The notes below the pieces were generated by a model, which worked only from the letters and a program-made list of their open reading frames with translations, did not search any database and was not told the DNA's origin. Shown here one piece after another: positions 1 through 7,020 of a stretch of 22,843 bases of DNA. The position numbers and the translations under genes are program-made. The stretch is taken from positions 1-22,843 of the IMG/VR virus record IMGVR_UViG_3300021197_001297, one strand, 5' to 3'. Numbering within the stretch: position 1 is the first letter of the stretch; every line of letters begins with the position of its first letter. Source of the stretch: a virus.

Positions 1-455
1 GCAGTGCCTGTTAGGCCTTCTGTAACACCTGCTAGTTTAGTGATTCTTGCTAGTTCTTCTGACATTTCATCAGTATTTACCGTTTTGTTCGTATCTGCAA
101 GATTTTCATAGTCCTGCTTCGTTAGGTTGTTTTTGGTGATATCCCTAACGTCAAATCTCATTTGATGCTCCACTGCGAAGTCTTTTAACTCTTTAAGGAA
201 TGCATACCATTCGTCTCTGCTGTCCTCGTCAATCTTGCTAACTAGATCCCTGTTGTAATACACTTTCATGTTCTCACCGTCTGCTAGGCTTATGCTCACA
301 CTACCAAACGTATCTGCATCCTCTTGGAATTCGAATTCAAAGAATACTGCACTGCTTGGATCGGCTGTAGCGGCACCGTTCTCGTCGCCCAGTCTGATGT
401 TTGAGAACTGTGATCTTATCTTGTTGAATAGATCTTCGGAGTTTTTTGGGTTCAT
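1..455 (-). CDS. Conserved T4-like marine phage protein, cut by window edge
   Basis: The first 151 codons of a gene that runs off the left edge; the C-terminus is missing. It starts MNPKNSEDLFNKIRSQFSNI and continues with an acidic mixed alpha/beta region, including FFEFEFQEDADTFGSVSISL near residues 39-58. It resembles, from memory, an uncharacterised protein found in many T4-like cyanophages and pelagiphages; I know no function for it. Its last visible residues (RITKLAGVTEG) match a short LAGV motif in the 275-aa gene upstream. The ATG at 455 lies 6 bases after an AATAAATA late-promoter element that overlaps the TerL stop codon, and there is no Shine-Dalgarno sequence. The position after TerL suggests a role in head or packaging functions, but that is inference from context. 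Confidence 0.85.
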   Translation of the reverse strand, partial: MNPKNSEDLFNKIRSQFSNIRLGDENGAATADPSSAVFFEFEFQEDADTFGSVSISLADGENMKVYYNRDLVSKIDEDSRDEWYAFLKELKDFAVEHQMRFDVRDITKNNLTKQDYENLADTNKTVNTDEMSEELARITKLAGVTEGLTGT

Positions 456-461
456 ATAGTG

Positions 462-469
462 TATTTATT
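462..469 (-). promoter_or_regulatory. Late promoter element AATAAATA
   Basis: AATAAATA on the minus strand matches the T4-type late promoter (TATAAATA). It overlaps the TerL stop codon (468-470) and ends 6 bases before the ATG at 455, so the predicted transcript starts at or next to the start codon. Confidence 0.7.
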
Positions 470-2060
470 ATCCTGTGAACGATCCAAATATGGGCATGGG
501 TGTTATCTCGCTTGTCCTATCCGTCCATTTTTCGAATATTTTTGGGTCAAAATCTGCTAAAACTTTCATCATACGTGTCATTAATAAACACGAGCTAACT
601 AGGTCATCGTGCTGTCCAGGTTTAGCCTTGAAGCTCATTCCTGATGCTACAAAGTCTTTAAGTTCTGATATCAGCAACTGCGAGTTTATCTTCATTTTAT
701 TGTTCTCTATAAGTTCTTTGAATTTTGTACATGCGTCTATCTTGTGTTTTGCTGTGGTGTTGAATCCTCTTCTAAATTTTCTTCTGTGCCCTTTTCTTAT
801 GGGTTCTGACAAGAACATACCCATTATATTTTCTTCGCCAATATCCATCACTCTTAAAAGTGCGGCCTCGCCTAGTGAGTTATTCTCCATGCTATAGAAT
901 ATTTGTGGTGTTGCCGACGCATCTTTTTCCATTATTGTATCATGGAGATGTTTTGTGATGCTTTGCAGGATCCTTACCTGTTGATTCATTGGCGTAGTGT
1001 TGTGATGCCACTCACCCACTTGTTCAAACGTAGGCAATTCAAAAATCTGTATTGCGGCGTAATCTCCACCTGTACCCATGCTGGGATCAAGCGATACCAT
1101 GTAGGTCATTCCTGGTGTTGGACGTTTGAACCAACGTACCTGCCCTGTTGTCTCCACGGGGGCCGAGGCCTCCATGTCTGCTAAATGTATACTATCTATA
1201 AGTGTCTCATCAAAAATCAAGAATTCACATTCGTGTTCCCTCCTGAATCTCTCATCACCAATCCTGGCCTTTTCAGCCTCCGCCCACTCTTCGTTCCTGT
1301 CTGGGTGTTCTGACCAGTGTGCTTTCATGGCATAAAACCCATTGGTGCCAACTAGTTTGTCATTGCCGTACTCATCAAATCTCTTGTTTGCTTCTTTCCA
1401 GATCAATGCGAACTGGTCTTCGTCACTGTTTGGGGTTGATGTAATCATACACTTACCACCTGTACTCAATGTCGGAGATAGTGAAGTCCAAAATTCTTTG
1501 GCTTTTTCTGGTGGTTGCACGAACGCAAACTCATCACAGTAGATTAATGTAAGTGACATACCCCTACCTGTGTTTTCAGTTGTAGTAGTTGCCATAATTT
1601 TTGATCCGTTGTCAAATTCTATGCTGTTCCTGTTGTACTGTGTAACACCTGCTTTAATCCAACTTGGCAACATCTCATAAGCATAACGCACCCTCGACAT
1701 GATGTCTGATGCTCCTGCGTATTTGTGTGCCGCGATTAGTATCTGTGAATCTGGCCTGAACATGGCATACCATATTAGGAAACCGGATGCACATGTTGTC
1801 TTGCCCGTCTGTCTGGGTAACATGGCAATTGAAAATCTATGATCATTGTAACTGTTGATCAGTCTCTCTTGGTATGGGAATGGCTCGAACGGCATTGATC
1901 CTTTGACAGGATGCTGTATCTTCATGAATGTTTTCATAAAGAACAATGGACCTGTTTTGGGATCCATACATTTCTCGAGCTGTTCTACTTGAGACTTGCT
2001 GTATTTGTGTTTCTTGTGCGCCTTCTTGATCTGGTCGCTATCTAGTGATACATACGCCAT
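468..2060 (-). CDS. 17: Terminase large subunit gp17 (packaging ATPase-nuclease)
   Basis: The motor that pumps DNA into the prohead at the portal and cuts the concatemer. The 530 residues carry both expected domains. The ATPase domain has a Walker A segment LPRQTGKTT at 81-89, Walker B LIYCDEF at 172-178 with the catalytic acid E177, and a coupling motif TSTPN at 208-212. The RNase H-like nuclease domain has D325 in SLDPS, E392 in MENN and the DD pair 485-486 in GQHDDL, matching the acidic triad of T4 gp17. It is somewhat shorter than T4 gp17 (about 610 aa), mainly through a short N-terminus. No intein or frameshift is seen. A GTTAAATA element ends 7 bases before the ATG. TerS lies two genes upstream. 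Confidence 0.97.
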   Translation of the reverse strand: MAYVSLDSDQIKKAHKKHKYSKSQVEQLEKCMDPKTGPLFFMKTFMKIQHPVKGSMPFEPFPYQERLINSYNDHRFSIAMLPRQTGKTTCASGFLIWYAMFRPDSQILIAAHKYAGASDIMSRVRYAYEMLPSWIKAGVTQYNRNSIEFDNGSKIMATTTTENTGRGMSLTLIYCDEFAFVQPPEKAKEFWTSLSPTLSTGGKCMITSTPNSDEDQFALIWKEANKRFDEYGNDKLVGTNGFYAMKAHWSEHPDRNEEWAEAEKARIGDERFRREHECEFLIFDETLIDSIHLADMEASAPVETTGQVRWFKRPTPGMTYMVSLDPSMGTGGDYAAIQIFELPTFEQVGEWHHNTTPMNQQVRILQSITKHLHDTIMEKDASATPQIFYSMENNSLGEAALLRVMDIGEENIMGMFLSEPIRKGHRRKFRRGFNTTAKHKIDACTKFKELIENNKMKINSQLLISELKDFVASGMSFKAKPGQHDDLVSSCLLMTRMMKVLADFDPKIFEKWTDRTSEITPMPIFGSFTG

Positions 2061-2067
2061 GGTATAG

Positions 2068-2075
2068 TATTTAAC
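2068..2075 (-). promoter_or_regulatory. Late promoter element GTTAAATA for TerL
   Basis: GTTAAATA on the minus strand sits in the 39-base gap before TerL, 7 bases from the ATG. There is no Shine-Dalgarno sequence between it and the start. It differs from TATAAATA at the first two positions only in the bases before the shared TAAATA core. Confidence 0.55.
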
Positions 2076-2099
2076 GCTGTTTGGTTGTGTAGAAAAGTA

Positions 2100-2927
2100 T
2101 TACTTTGCTTCTTTGTCTTTGATGGCTTTTTTCATTGGTTCTTTCTTGTCGCCATCTTTGTCCATGTCCAAGAAGTCAGGCTTAGCCGCTTCTTGATATG
2201 CTGTTTTGAAACTTTCGTACTGTGTTCTAAGACTGTTTGCTAAATCTTCTTCAGTGACTTGGTCTTCTTTGGTCACTGCCATAGCGTTGTCTCCATCTTG
2301 TGCTTTTGCAAACTGTGCCTTCTGTCTGTTCAAACCACCGGAGTGTTTGTTTACTAAACTGTCAACGTCTTGAACTTTTTCTTCTGGTTCGTTTGCAAAC
2401 GTTTCCTCTTTTTGTTCGTCTTCAGGATTCTTGATTATGTCTCTCATTCTAGCCATGTCCATTGAACCCGCCGCATCGTCATCGCTGTGATCATGTTCTG
2501 GCTCGTCTGCACCTATCATTTTTGGGTCAACCTGTTGAACACCTGCTAGTTTCAAGATTTGCATCATCATCGACGCCTCTTGTGGACTGTCTGCTGAGAT
2601 TTTAATATCCTCTTTCACAGTTTCTTTTTTGTCTTCTTTGCCTGCTTTTTTGTCATGGTATGCTTTTAGACCGGCCGGCATTTTGCCTTCAACTGCTTCT
2701 TCTGTGCCATTGATTGCATCATAGAAACCTGCCAAGCTCTCACCGTGTTTCTTTAAGAATTCTTCTCTTGAAAGTTTCTCTGCTTCGTCGTGCAAGTAGT
2801 CTTTCATGCCACCTTCAGTAACTGCTTTTGGATTTGTCTTCTCAACGTTTTCTACTGCGTCTTTGACCAACTCAGGTTTTGATTCTGCTATTTCTTTTAA
2901 CTTTGTTAATACGTCGATCATTTCCAT
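2100..2927 (-). CDS. Acidic uncharacterised late protein with DxDxDG motif
   Basis: A 275-aa, highly charged protein rich in E, D and K with little predicted hydrophobic core; most of residues 95-230 looks disordered. An N-terminal helical stretch (residues 1-90) contains YLHDEAEKLSREEF. A LAGV motif (ILKLAGVQQVDPKM, 124-137) also occurs in the truncated gene at the left edge. The C-terminus has DMDKDGDKKEPMKKA (254-268), which resembles an EF-hand loop (D254, D256, D258, G259) but lacks the acidic residue at position 12. Similar tails occur, from memory, in other marine T4-like phage proteins. It follows the preceding gene by 2 bases and has a Shine-Dalgarno GAAGGAAAG, so it is probably translated from the upstream transcript. 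Function unknown; a scaffold or packaging accessory is possible. Confidence 0.85.
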   Translation of the reverse strand: MEMIDVLTKLKEIAESKPELVKDAVENVEKTNPKAVTEGGMKDYLHDEAEKLSREEFLKKHGESLAGFYDAINGTEEAVEGKMPAGLKAYHDKKAGKEDKKETVKEDIKISADSPQEASMMMQILKLAGVQQVDPKMIGADEPEHDHSDDDAAGSMDMARMRDIIKNPEDEQKEETFANEPEEKVQDVDSLVNKHSGGLNRQKAQFAKAQDGDNAMAVTKEDQVTEEDLANSLRTQYESFKTAYQEAAKPDFLDMDKDGDKKEPMKKAIKDKEAK

Positions 2928-2929
2928 AA

Positions 2930-3541
2930 CTATTTCTTTCCTTCTATTGGGTGTGCTTTTGTGATTTTTGAGAACGGACTTGGTGTTCCTACTTCTTCTT
3001 TGCTCATTGCATCTTGTGTTTTGTTGTCTTTGCCGTTTACAATTTCGTATCTGTCTTCTTTGTCTTTTAATAATTCTTTAAGAAGACTCATGTTGTGTTT
3101 GTCACCAAAGTGCTCTTCACCTTTAACTGGATGCTCTTGGAATTTTGTTTCTACGTCTGTTATCTTATTTGCTAATTCAGACTTCTTAGCAACCTGCATG
3201 TCGTCTTGGTATTCTTCTGTCGGCTCACCTGGTTTCCTGACAACCATGTGTGTCATTGGAATCCTTAGTAAGTCCGAAAGGTACTCATGCATCACTCTCG
3301 GTGACTCTGGGTAGTTTGTTGTAACATCAAAAATAGTAACTTGTTCGTTGCTTAATCTTGGAAAGTCCAAGGGCAAAGTCATAATTGGTGTGCTTTTGCC
3401 TGCTGACATACTAGCAAGATCAAATTTTTGCAGTGCTGTTTCTAAAGCATTCTTGTCAATGTCTTTTGGCTCGCCGGCAATCTTTATTCTGTAGTCATAT
3501 GACTTTGTTGATTCTGTTAGGTAGTCTTGAAACGTGCTCAT
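2930..3541 (-). CDS. Uncharacterised late protein between TerS and TerL
   Basis: A 203-aa protein starting MSTFQDYLTESTKSYDYRIK. The N-terminal 110 residues look like a folded alpha/beta domain (RIKIAGEP, TPIMTLPLDFPRL, VTIFDVTTNYPES, THMVVRKPGEP). The remainder is charged and probably flexible. I recognise the type from T4-like marine phages but know no function. A longer reading frame exists from a TTG at 3547, but the ATG at 3541 is preferred: an ACTAAATA late element ends 6 bases before it and overlaps the TerS stop codon, the same geometry seen at neighbouring genes. The fixed position between the two terminase genes suggests a head or packaging role (inference). Confidence 0.85.
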   Translation of the reverse strand: MSTFQDYLTESTKSYDYRIKIAGEPKDIDKNALETALQKFDLASMSAGKSTPIMTLPLDFPRLSNEQVTIFDVTTNYPESPRVMHEYLSDLLRIPMTHMVVRKPGEPTEEYQDDMQVAKKSELANKITDVETKFQEHPVKGEEHFGDKHNMSLLKELLKDKEDRYEIVNGKDNKTQDAMSKEEVGTPSPFSKITKAHPIEGKK

Positions 3542-3547
3542 ATGCAA

Positions 3548-3555
3548 TATTTAGT
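3548..3555 (-). promoter_or_regulatory. Late promoter element ACTAAATA
   Basis: ACTAAATA on the minus strand overlaps the TerS stop codon (3551-3553) and ends 6 bases before the ATG at 3541. No Shine-Dalgarno sequence follows it. Confidence 0.65.
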
Positions 3556-4078
3556 CTTTTTTAAGTAGTTTCTTCATTAATTCGTTACGATCAGATATCA
3601 CAAATCCGTCGCTTTCCTCCACTGGCCCACCGTCTTTATTGCCCTGATCTAATTTCTGCTTTTTAAGTTGTAATTCGATCATTTTGAGCTTCTTGTCGAT
3701 CTTGCCGCTTTTGGCGTCTATGGCGTTACGTAGGAAGTTTCCAGCAACCTCAAATATACGCCCTGAGTACCTGGAGTCAACATTCATGCCAAGATCCATT
3801 AAATTCTTGTAACTCTCTTCGGCTTCTATGGCCAGTTTGTCTAGTTCTAAGTCTGACAGTTCTCCCAACCCTTTTACCTGTGGCAGTGCGGCCGCGACCT
3901 TGTCGAACTCTGCATAACTTTTCTGTAGATTCTTCTGTGTCTGTGGATCTAGGTTTTTTGCTGATGCGTGTTGACCGTTTGCTTCTTTGATCTTCTTGTC
4001 TTTTTCCTTCTTGTCTACTTCTTTGAATGCCTCTTTGACATTTGGTAAATTAAGGATGTCTTCTAGTTTCTTTGTCAT
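3551..4078 (-). CDS. 16: Terminase small subunit gp16
   Basis: The regulator of the packaging motor; in T4 gp16 forms a ring of coiled-coil subunits that stimulates the gp17 ATPase. Here 175 residues, close to T4 gp16 (164). The central segment (about 95-145, from DLGMNVDSRYSGRIFEVAGN through the IDKKLKMIELQLKKQKLD helix) matches in layout the T4 helical hairpin AKIFLETAKNADS...LKLHKDMKD. The N-terminus (1-35) is lysine-rich and helical. The C-terminal tail ends in a basic helix (LMKKLLKKD). Assignment rests on size, helical pattern, limited sequence similarity and position upstream of TerL. The ATG follows an AGTAAATA element by 5 bases. Two unknown genes separate it from TerL, whereas in T4 the two are adjacent. 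Confidence 0.8.
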   Translation of the reverse strand: MTKKLEDILNLPNVKEAFKEVDKKEKDKKIKEANGQHASAKNLDPQTQKNLQKSYAEFDKVAAALPQVKGLGELSDLELDKLAIEAEESYKNLMDLGMNVDSRYSGRIFEVAGNFLRNAIDAKSGKIDKKLKMIELQLKKQKLDQGNKDGGPVEESDGFVISDRNELMKKLLKKD

Positions 4079-4083
4079 TGTCG

Positions 4084-4091
4084 TATTTACT
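4084..4091 (-). promoter_or_regulatory. Late promoter element AGTAAATA for TerS
   Basis: AGTAAATA on the minus strand overlaps the gp4 stop codon (4087-4089) and ends 5 bases before the TerS ATG. The T4 late spacing would put transcription start on the A of the ATG. Confidence 0.65.
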
Positions 4092-4527
4092 TACGTTTGC
4101 CATTGTGGAACAACTGTTCTTCTGACACCACCCTAAATCTTATCTTTCTCTGTTTAGCGTATGCGTTTGCGGCCTCCCACTTGGCCATGTTTATTACGAC
4201 CTGTTTCTTCTTGGCCATGCTCTTGCCCGCGGCTTCCATTGATGTCTGGCTCATGGGTTTAACCTCTACCATCTCTGCATGTTTGCGACCTTCCTTGTCT
4301 TGGTACACTATGAAGAAGTCTGGCACGTACACTGTGTACTTGCCTGTGAATGGATGGCGATATGGAATTTTTATAGATTCAGATGCCCATTGGTACACGT
4401 TCGGGTGTTCGTCACACAATCTCATGAAAGAGTGTTCCCAACTTGATCTGTATGTTGGTGTTTTTGTTCCTACGTATTTCTCTTGATTCTTGGGAGAGAA
4501 CTTGCCCCTAGCAAATCTCGGTAACAT
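4087..4527 (-). CDS. 4: Head completion protein gp4 (PD-(D/E)XK-like fold)
   Basis: T4 gp4 (also called gp50/65 in older maps) is a late-acting protein needed to stabilise filled heads before tail joining. The 146 residues match the family along their length: RSSWEHSFMRLCDEHPNVYQ (27-46), WASESIKIPY (47-56), VPDFFIVY (68-75) and MVEVKPM (86-92). E31, D70, E88 and K90 form the acid-acid-ExK pattern of TnsA-like/PD-(D/E)XK nucleases, so a nuclease activity is plausible. Size equals T4 gp4 (about 150 aa). The start codon overlaps the preceding gene's stop (TAATG), indicating translational coupling. No separate promoter is seen. Confidence 0.9.
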   Translation of the reverse strand: MLPRFARGKFSPKNQEKYVGTKTPTYRSSWEHSFMRLCDEHPNVYQWASESIKIPYRHPFTGKYTVYVPDFFIVYQDKEGRKHAEMVEVKPMSQTSMEAAGKSMAKKKQVVINMAKWEAANAYAKQRKIRFRVVSEEQLFHNGKRK

Positions 4528-4904
4528 TAGTCTATGATGTTTCTAGATACCGTCTCTTTGGTGGCCAGTGTTTTCCTCACACCCAGCCTACTTGACTTGT
4601 ATCTGTTGGCGTTTAATATTATTGTCATCAACTCAGACAACAGTACCGGTGTGGCGTGTGTCAATTGGTCTAGAATTTGTTGTGGTTTGATGTTGTCTAT
4701 CTTGGCCTGTGACAGTATTGCATATGCTGTCGATTCGGCCGCTGTCCTAGAGAAGTCACGTTTGACAAAGAACGCTATTGTACTATCATAGTCGCCCACA
4801 TTGAATTCATAGTCAGTCTCATAGGCAGTCGTGGTCAGTTTGTCCACAGTTTTTTGTAATTCATCTTTGTCTTTTGGTGGTAGGTTAGTATAGAATTCAG
4901 CCAT
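4527..4904 (-). CDS. Small conserved T4-like late protein, probably structural
   Basis: A 125-aa, mostly helical protein. The middle (GDYDSTIAFFVKRDFSRTAA, 37-56) and end (IILNANRYKSSRLGVRK, 95-111) resemble, from memory, a small protein encoded in the structural cluster of many cyanophages, where it is listed as a virion or hypothetical protein. No signal peptide or membrane segment is present. It is coupled on both sides by TAATG stop-start overlaps: with the tube-initiator gene upstream and gp4 downstream. It is therefore made from the same message as a baseplate-hub protein and a head completion protein. Its function is not known to me. Confidence 0.85.
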   Translation of the reverse strand: MAEFYTNLPPKDKDELQKTVDKLTTTAYETDYEFNVGDYDSTIAFFVKRDFSRTAAESTAYAILSQAKIDNIKPQQILDQLTHATPVLLSELMTIILNANRYKSSRLGVRKTLATKETVSRNIID

Positions 4905-6292
4905 TATATTGTCGCCTTCTCCGTTGCTATTTCAACATCCTGTGTTTGTCTTTCAATTTTTATATAGCCCTCTGTGACTAGTCTTCTTACATCTGTTATT
5001 GCTTTGTTAGAATACACATTTTTTACGTTTGTAGATGATGATTCATATTCTAGATTAGACTGTGCCACTGTCTGGCCTTTACGAGAACCTATGTCTCTGA
5101 AATATATGCCGGCCGCTATCTCGTCTCTGACATTCGTGTCATTAGACACTAGATAGAATGATTCGTCTGGACCCAAGAAGTTCACGGTATCTACTGTGGA
5201 ATTTATGATCACTGTGTTATTGGCTTGATTATTGTTGTCCGCGGTTCCCCTTGCCGAAGCAAGAGCAGTTGCACCCACTACGGCCGCACCAACCGAGAAC
5301 TGGGCCACGGGATTGGTAATTGACCCCGCCTGCTTGCCAACTTCAAGTATTCCGTCTTTGGCTATACCTTTTAATTCTTCCTTGACATCTGATTTTTTAA
5401 TTTTTTTAGCATTATTATATGTGTTAGATGCTGATAGTATTGCACCTAATATGTTCCCATTGTTTACATTCCTGATCACTGAACCTACACCATCCACAAT
5501 GCCTCCTGGTCCAAATATGCTGTTTGTGCCACCACCCAGTACAGTTAATGGGCTAGGAGAGTTGTCATAGTTGATCGTTGCAAATCCTGGTACGTTGTTC
5601 TTGTTCACTATGCCTGATTTATAGATCACAGTCTCATATAGGATCTGCATGGTGTTGTTCATTACGCCTGCACCATCCGCCTGATCTAGATTGTCGTGTG
5701 AGAATGAACCAATCACAGGATTGACCAGTGTCATTGATGTGAAACGTTTCTTGTGTAACACGAAGATCTCAATTCCTTTCAAATAAGGTTTCTGCCTCCG
5801 CCTCGGTGTATCCATACCAAACTTGGTGGTCTGTCTCGCATCGCCAAAGTTATAGTAATCATCCTTGGTGTTGTTTATTGTAAGATCACTGTTCATCCCT
5901 ATGCTGTCCGCTATGTTATACTCATAATATTTCTTCCAGAATGCGTTCACGGTATCTGCGTGGTCATCGTGGAATGTTATGTTCACAGGTTCGTACGCTA
6001 TTCTTGTCGCATTATACATCTTCTTGTTGTACTGTGTTTTCTCCTCGTAGCTCATGTTGTATTTTGGGAGGTCGCACTGCTTGACCAACATGTTCAGTTG
6101 GTATCTCTCGTTGGCGTTGAAGCCGTCAACGAACAGGGTCTCGTCTGTGTTGAAAACCACGTGGAACAGGAACTTCTGTTTGGGCATCAACTTGAAATTG
6201 TCGTCTAGATACAATCTCGATGCGTGTTGGTAGTCTTTCATACCCGGTAGTCCGTCCTGGAAACCTTTTAGGAAGTTGTTGATGCTTGGCAT
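4904..6292 (-). CDS. Baseplate tube-initiator/cap protein, gp54/gp48 type
   Basis: In T4, gp48 and gp54 cap the baseplate hub and start tail-tube polymerisation; both have a gp19-like fold. Residues about 35-135 here carry the tube-type pattern: LVKQCDLPKYNMSYEEKTQY, then TRIAYEPVNITFHDDHADTV and FWKKYYEYNIADS. A Gly/Asn/Ala-rich central region (about 240-360) follows, including a hydrophobic stretch VGAAVVGATALASA. The C-terminus (about 370-462) looks like another beta domain. Whether it is gp48 or gp54 cannot be decided by eye. An upstream GTG at 6310 gives an 18-base longer frame, but that would overlap the CATAAATA element; the ATG at 6292 lies 5 bases after it and is preferred. It sits directly after the tube gene gp19, separated by a terminator. 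Confidence 0.85.
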   Translation of the reverse strand: MPSINNFLKGFQDGLPGMKDYQHASRLYLDDNFKLMPKQKFLFHVVFNTDETLFVDGFNANERYQLNMLVKQCDLPKYNMSYEEKTQYNKKMYNATRIAYEPVNITFHDDHADTVNAFWKKYYEYNIADSIGMNSDLTINNTKDDYYNFGDARQTTKFGMDTPRRRQKPYLKGIEIFVLHKKRFTSMTLVNPVIGSFSHDNLDQADGAGVMNNTMQILYETVIYKSGIVNKNNVPGFATINYDNSPSPLTVLGGGTNSIFGPGGIVDGVGSVIRNVNNGNILGAILSASNTYNNAKKIKKSDVKEELKGIAKDGILEVGKQAGSITNPVAQFSVGAAVVGATALASARGTADNNNQANNTVIINSTVDTVNFLGPDESFYLVSNDTNVRDEIAAGIYFRDIGSRKGQTVAQSNLEYESSSTNVKNVYSNKAITDVRRLVTEGYIKIERQTQDVEIATEKATI

Positions 6293-6297
6293 ACACG

Positions 6298-6305
6298 TAT
6301 TTATG
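6298..6305 (-). promoter_or_regulatory. Late promoter element CATAAATA for tube-initiator gene
   Basis: CATAAATA on the minus strand begins 6 bases after the T-run of the gp19 terminator and ends 5 bases before the ATG at 6292. It restarts transcription for the following three coupled genes. Confidence 0.75.
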
Positions 6306-6310
6306 GCCAC

Positions 6311-6337
6311 AAAAAAAGCGCCTATAAAGACGCTTTT
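6311..6337 (-). terminator. Rho-independent terminator after gp19
   Basis: On the minus strand, a stem AAAAGCG / CGCTTTT with a 10-base loop is followed by a run of seven T. It lies in the 77-base gap after the gp19 stop. It should end the sheath-tube message. Confidence 0.85.
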
Positions 6338-6369
6338 GATGTTATAATTGCTTACTTAATTTTTTTGTA

Positions 6370-6996
6370 TTACTGTCCACCACCTGTACTTAGAGTACCG
6401 ATCGTTCTAGATACCGCTGTTCCAATTCCTGTTCCTGTTGGGGTTTGGATCGCGTTGTCGTATCTGATCTGCATCGTGATAGTTGCTGGATCTGATGTTG
6501 CGTATGCCAGTGAGTTGTAGTTAACGTTCTCAACATATGCACCATACAATTCAAATGTTTCTAACACATTTGGTGCACTTGCTCCATTACCACCGTCTAG
6601 CATCTCAATTCTAGTTGTGAATTTGTAGTCAATACCAGATGCCGCTGAACTCTGTTCAAAGAAATCAAACTGTTTCTGGATCTGTTCGCCAACCAATTTA
6701 GTAACTGAGTTGTTGACGTCATCTCTCAATGTGATTGTGATTGCTTCCCAAGTGTGTTTACCTGCAACGTAAACTTTTGAGTTGTACACGTCTAGTGTCA
6801 CGTTGTCAAAAGATAATTGTGGTCTTGTTATGTCCACCACTTGTTTTGTAAGTTCTGATCTTGGTGTTGATACTCCAAAATTTTCAAGTATTGCTCTGAA
6901 ACGATACTGTAGTTTTGGCATCAATAAACCCTGTGATGCGGCACTCTGATCGTTTGCTAAAGGTACTGTAAATTTTGATAAAGTTGATATTGCCAT
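6370..6996 (-). CDS. 19: Tail tube protein gp19
   Basis: The major subunit of the inner tail tube, through which DNA passes on infection. The 208 residues exceed T4 gp19 (163). The core shows the tube-family pattern: PKLQYRFRAILENFG (27-41), KQVVDITRPQLSFDNVTLDV (51-70), KHTWEAITITLRDDV (79-93), and ELYGAYVENVNYNSLAYATS (149-168) followed by ITMQIRYDNA. The extra residues are mostly the Thr/Gly-rich C-terminal tail (180-208). It follows gp18 after a short gap with AATAAATA and GGAG before the ATG, and is followed by a strong terminator. Confidence 0.95.
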   Translation of the reverse strand: MAISTLSKFTVPLANDQSAASQGLLMPKLQYRFRAILENFGVSTPRSELTKQVVDITRPQLSFDNVTLDVYNSKVYVAGKHTWEAITITLRDDVNNSVTKLVGEQIQKQFDFFEQSSAASGIDYKFTTRIEMLDGGNGASAPNVLETFELYGAYVENVNYNSLAYATSDPATITMQIRYDNAIQTPTGTGIGTAVSRTIGTLSTGGGQ

Positions 6997-7006
6997 CTGT
7001 TTCTCC

Positions 7007-7014
7007 TATTTATT
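7007..7014 (-). promoter_or_regulatory. Late promoter element AATAAATA for gp19, next to Shine-Dalgarno
   Basis: AATAAATA on the minus strand is immediately followed by GGAGAAACAG and the ATG at 6996. The GGAG lies 6-9 bases upstream of the ATG, a normal ribosome-site distance, yet would fall just upstream of or at the predicted transcription start of this promoter. Confidence 0.65.
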
Positions 7015-7020
7015 CCAAAA

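Noticed and set aside
330-341. GAATTCGAATTC palindrome
   Set aside because: Encodes Glu-Phe-Glu-Phe inside a gene; a chance restriction-site repeat.
2100-2927. True calcium-binding EF-hand in the 275-aa protein
   Set aside because: Only one loop, no acidic residue at position 12 and no clear flanking helix pair; only an EF-hand-like motif can be claimed.
6293-6310. GTG start at 6310 for the tube-initiator gene
   Set aside because: It would lie upstream of the CATAAATA element and not be on the transcript.
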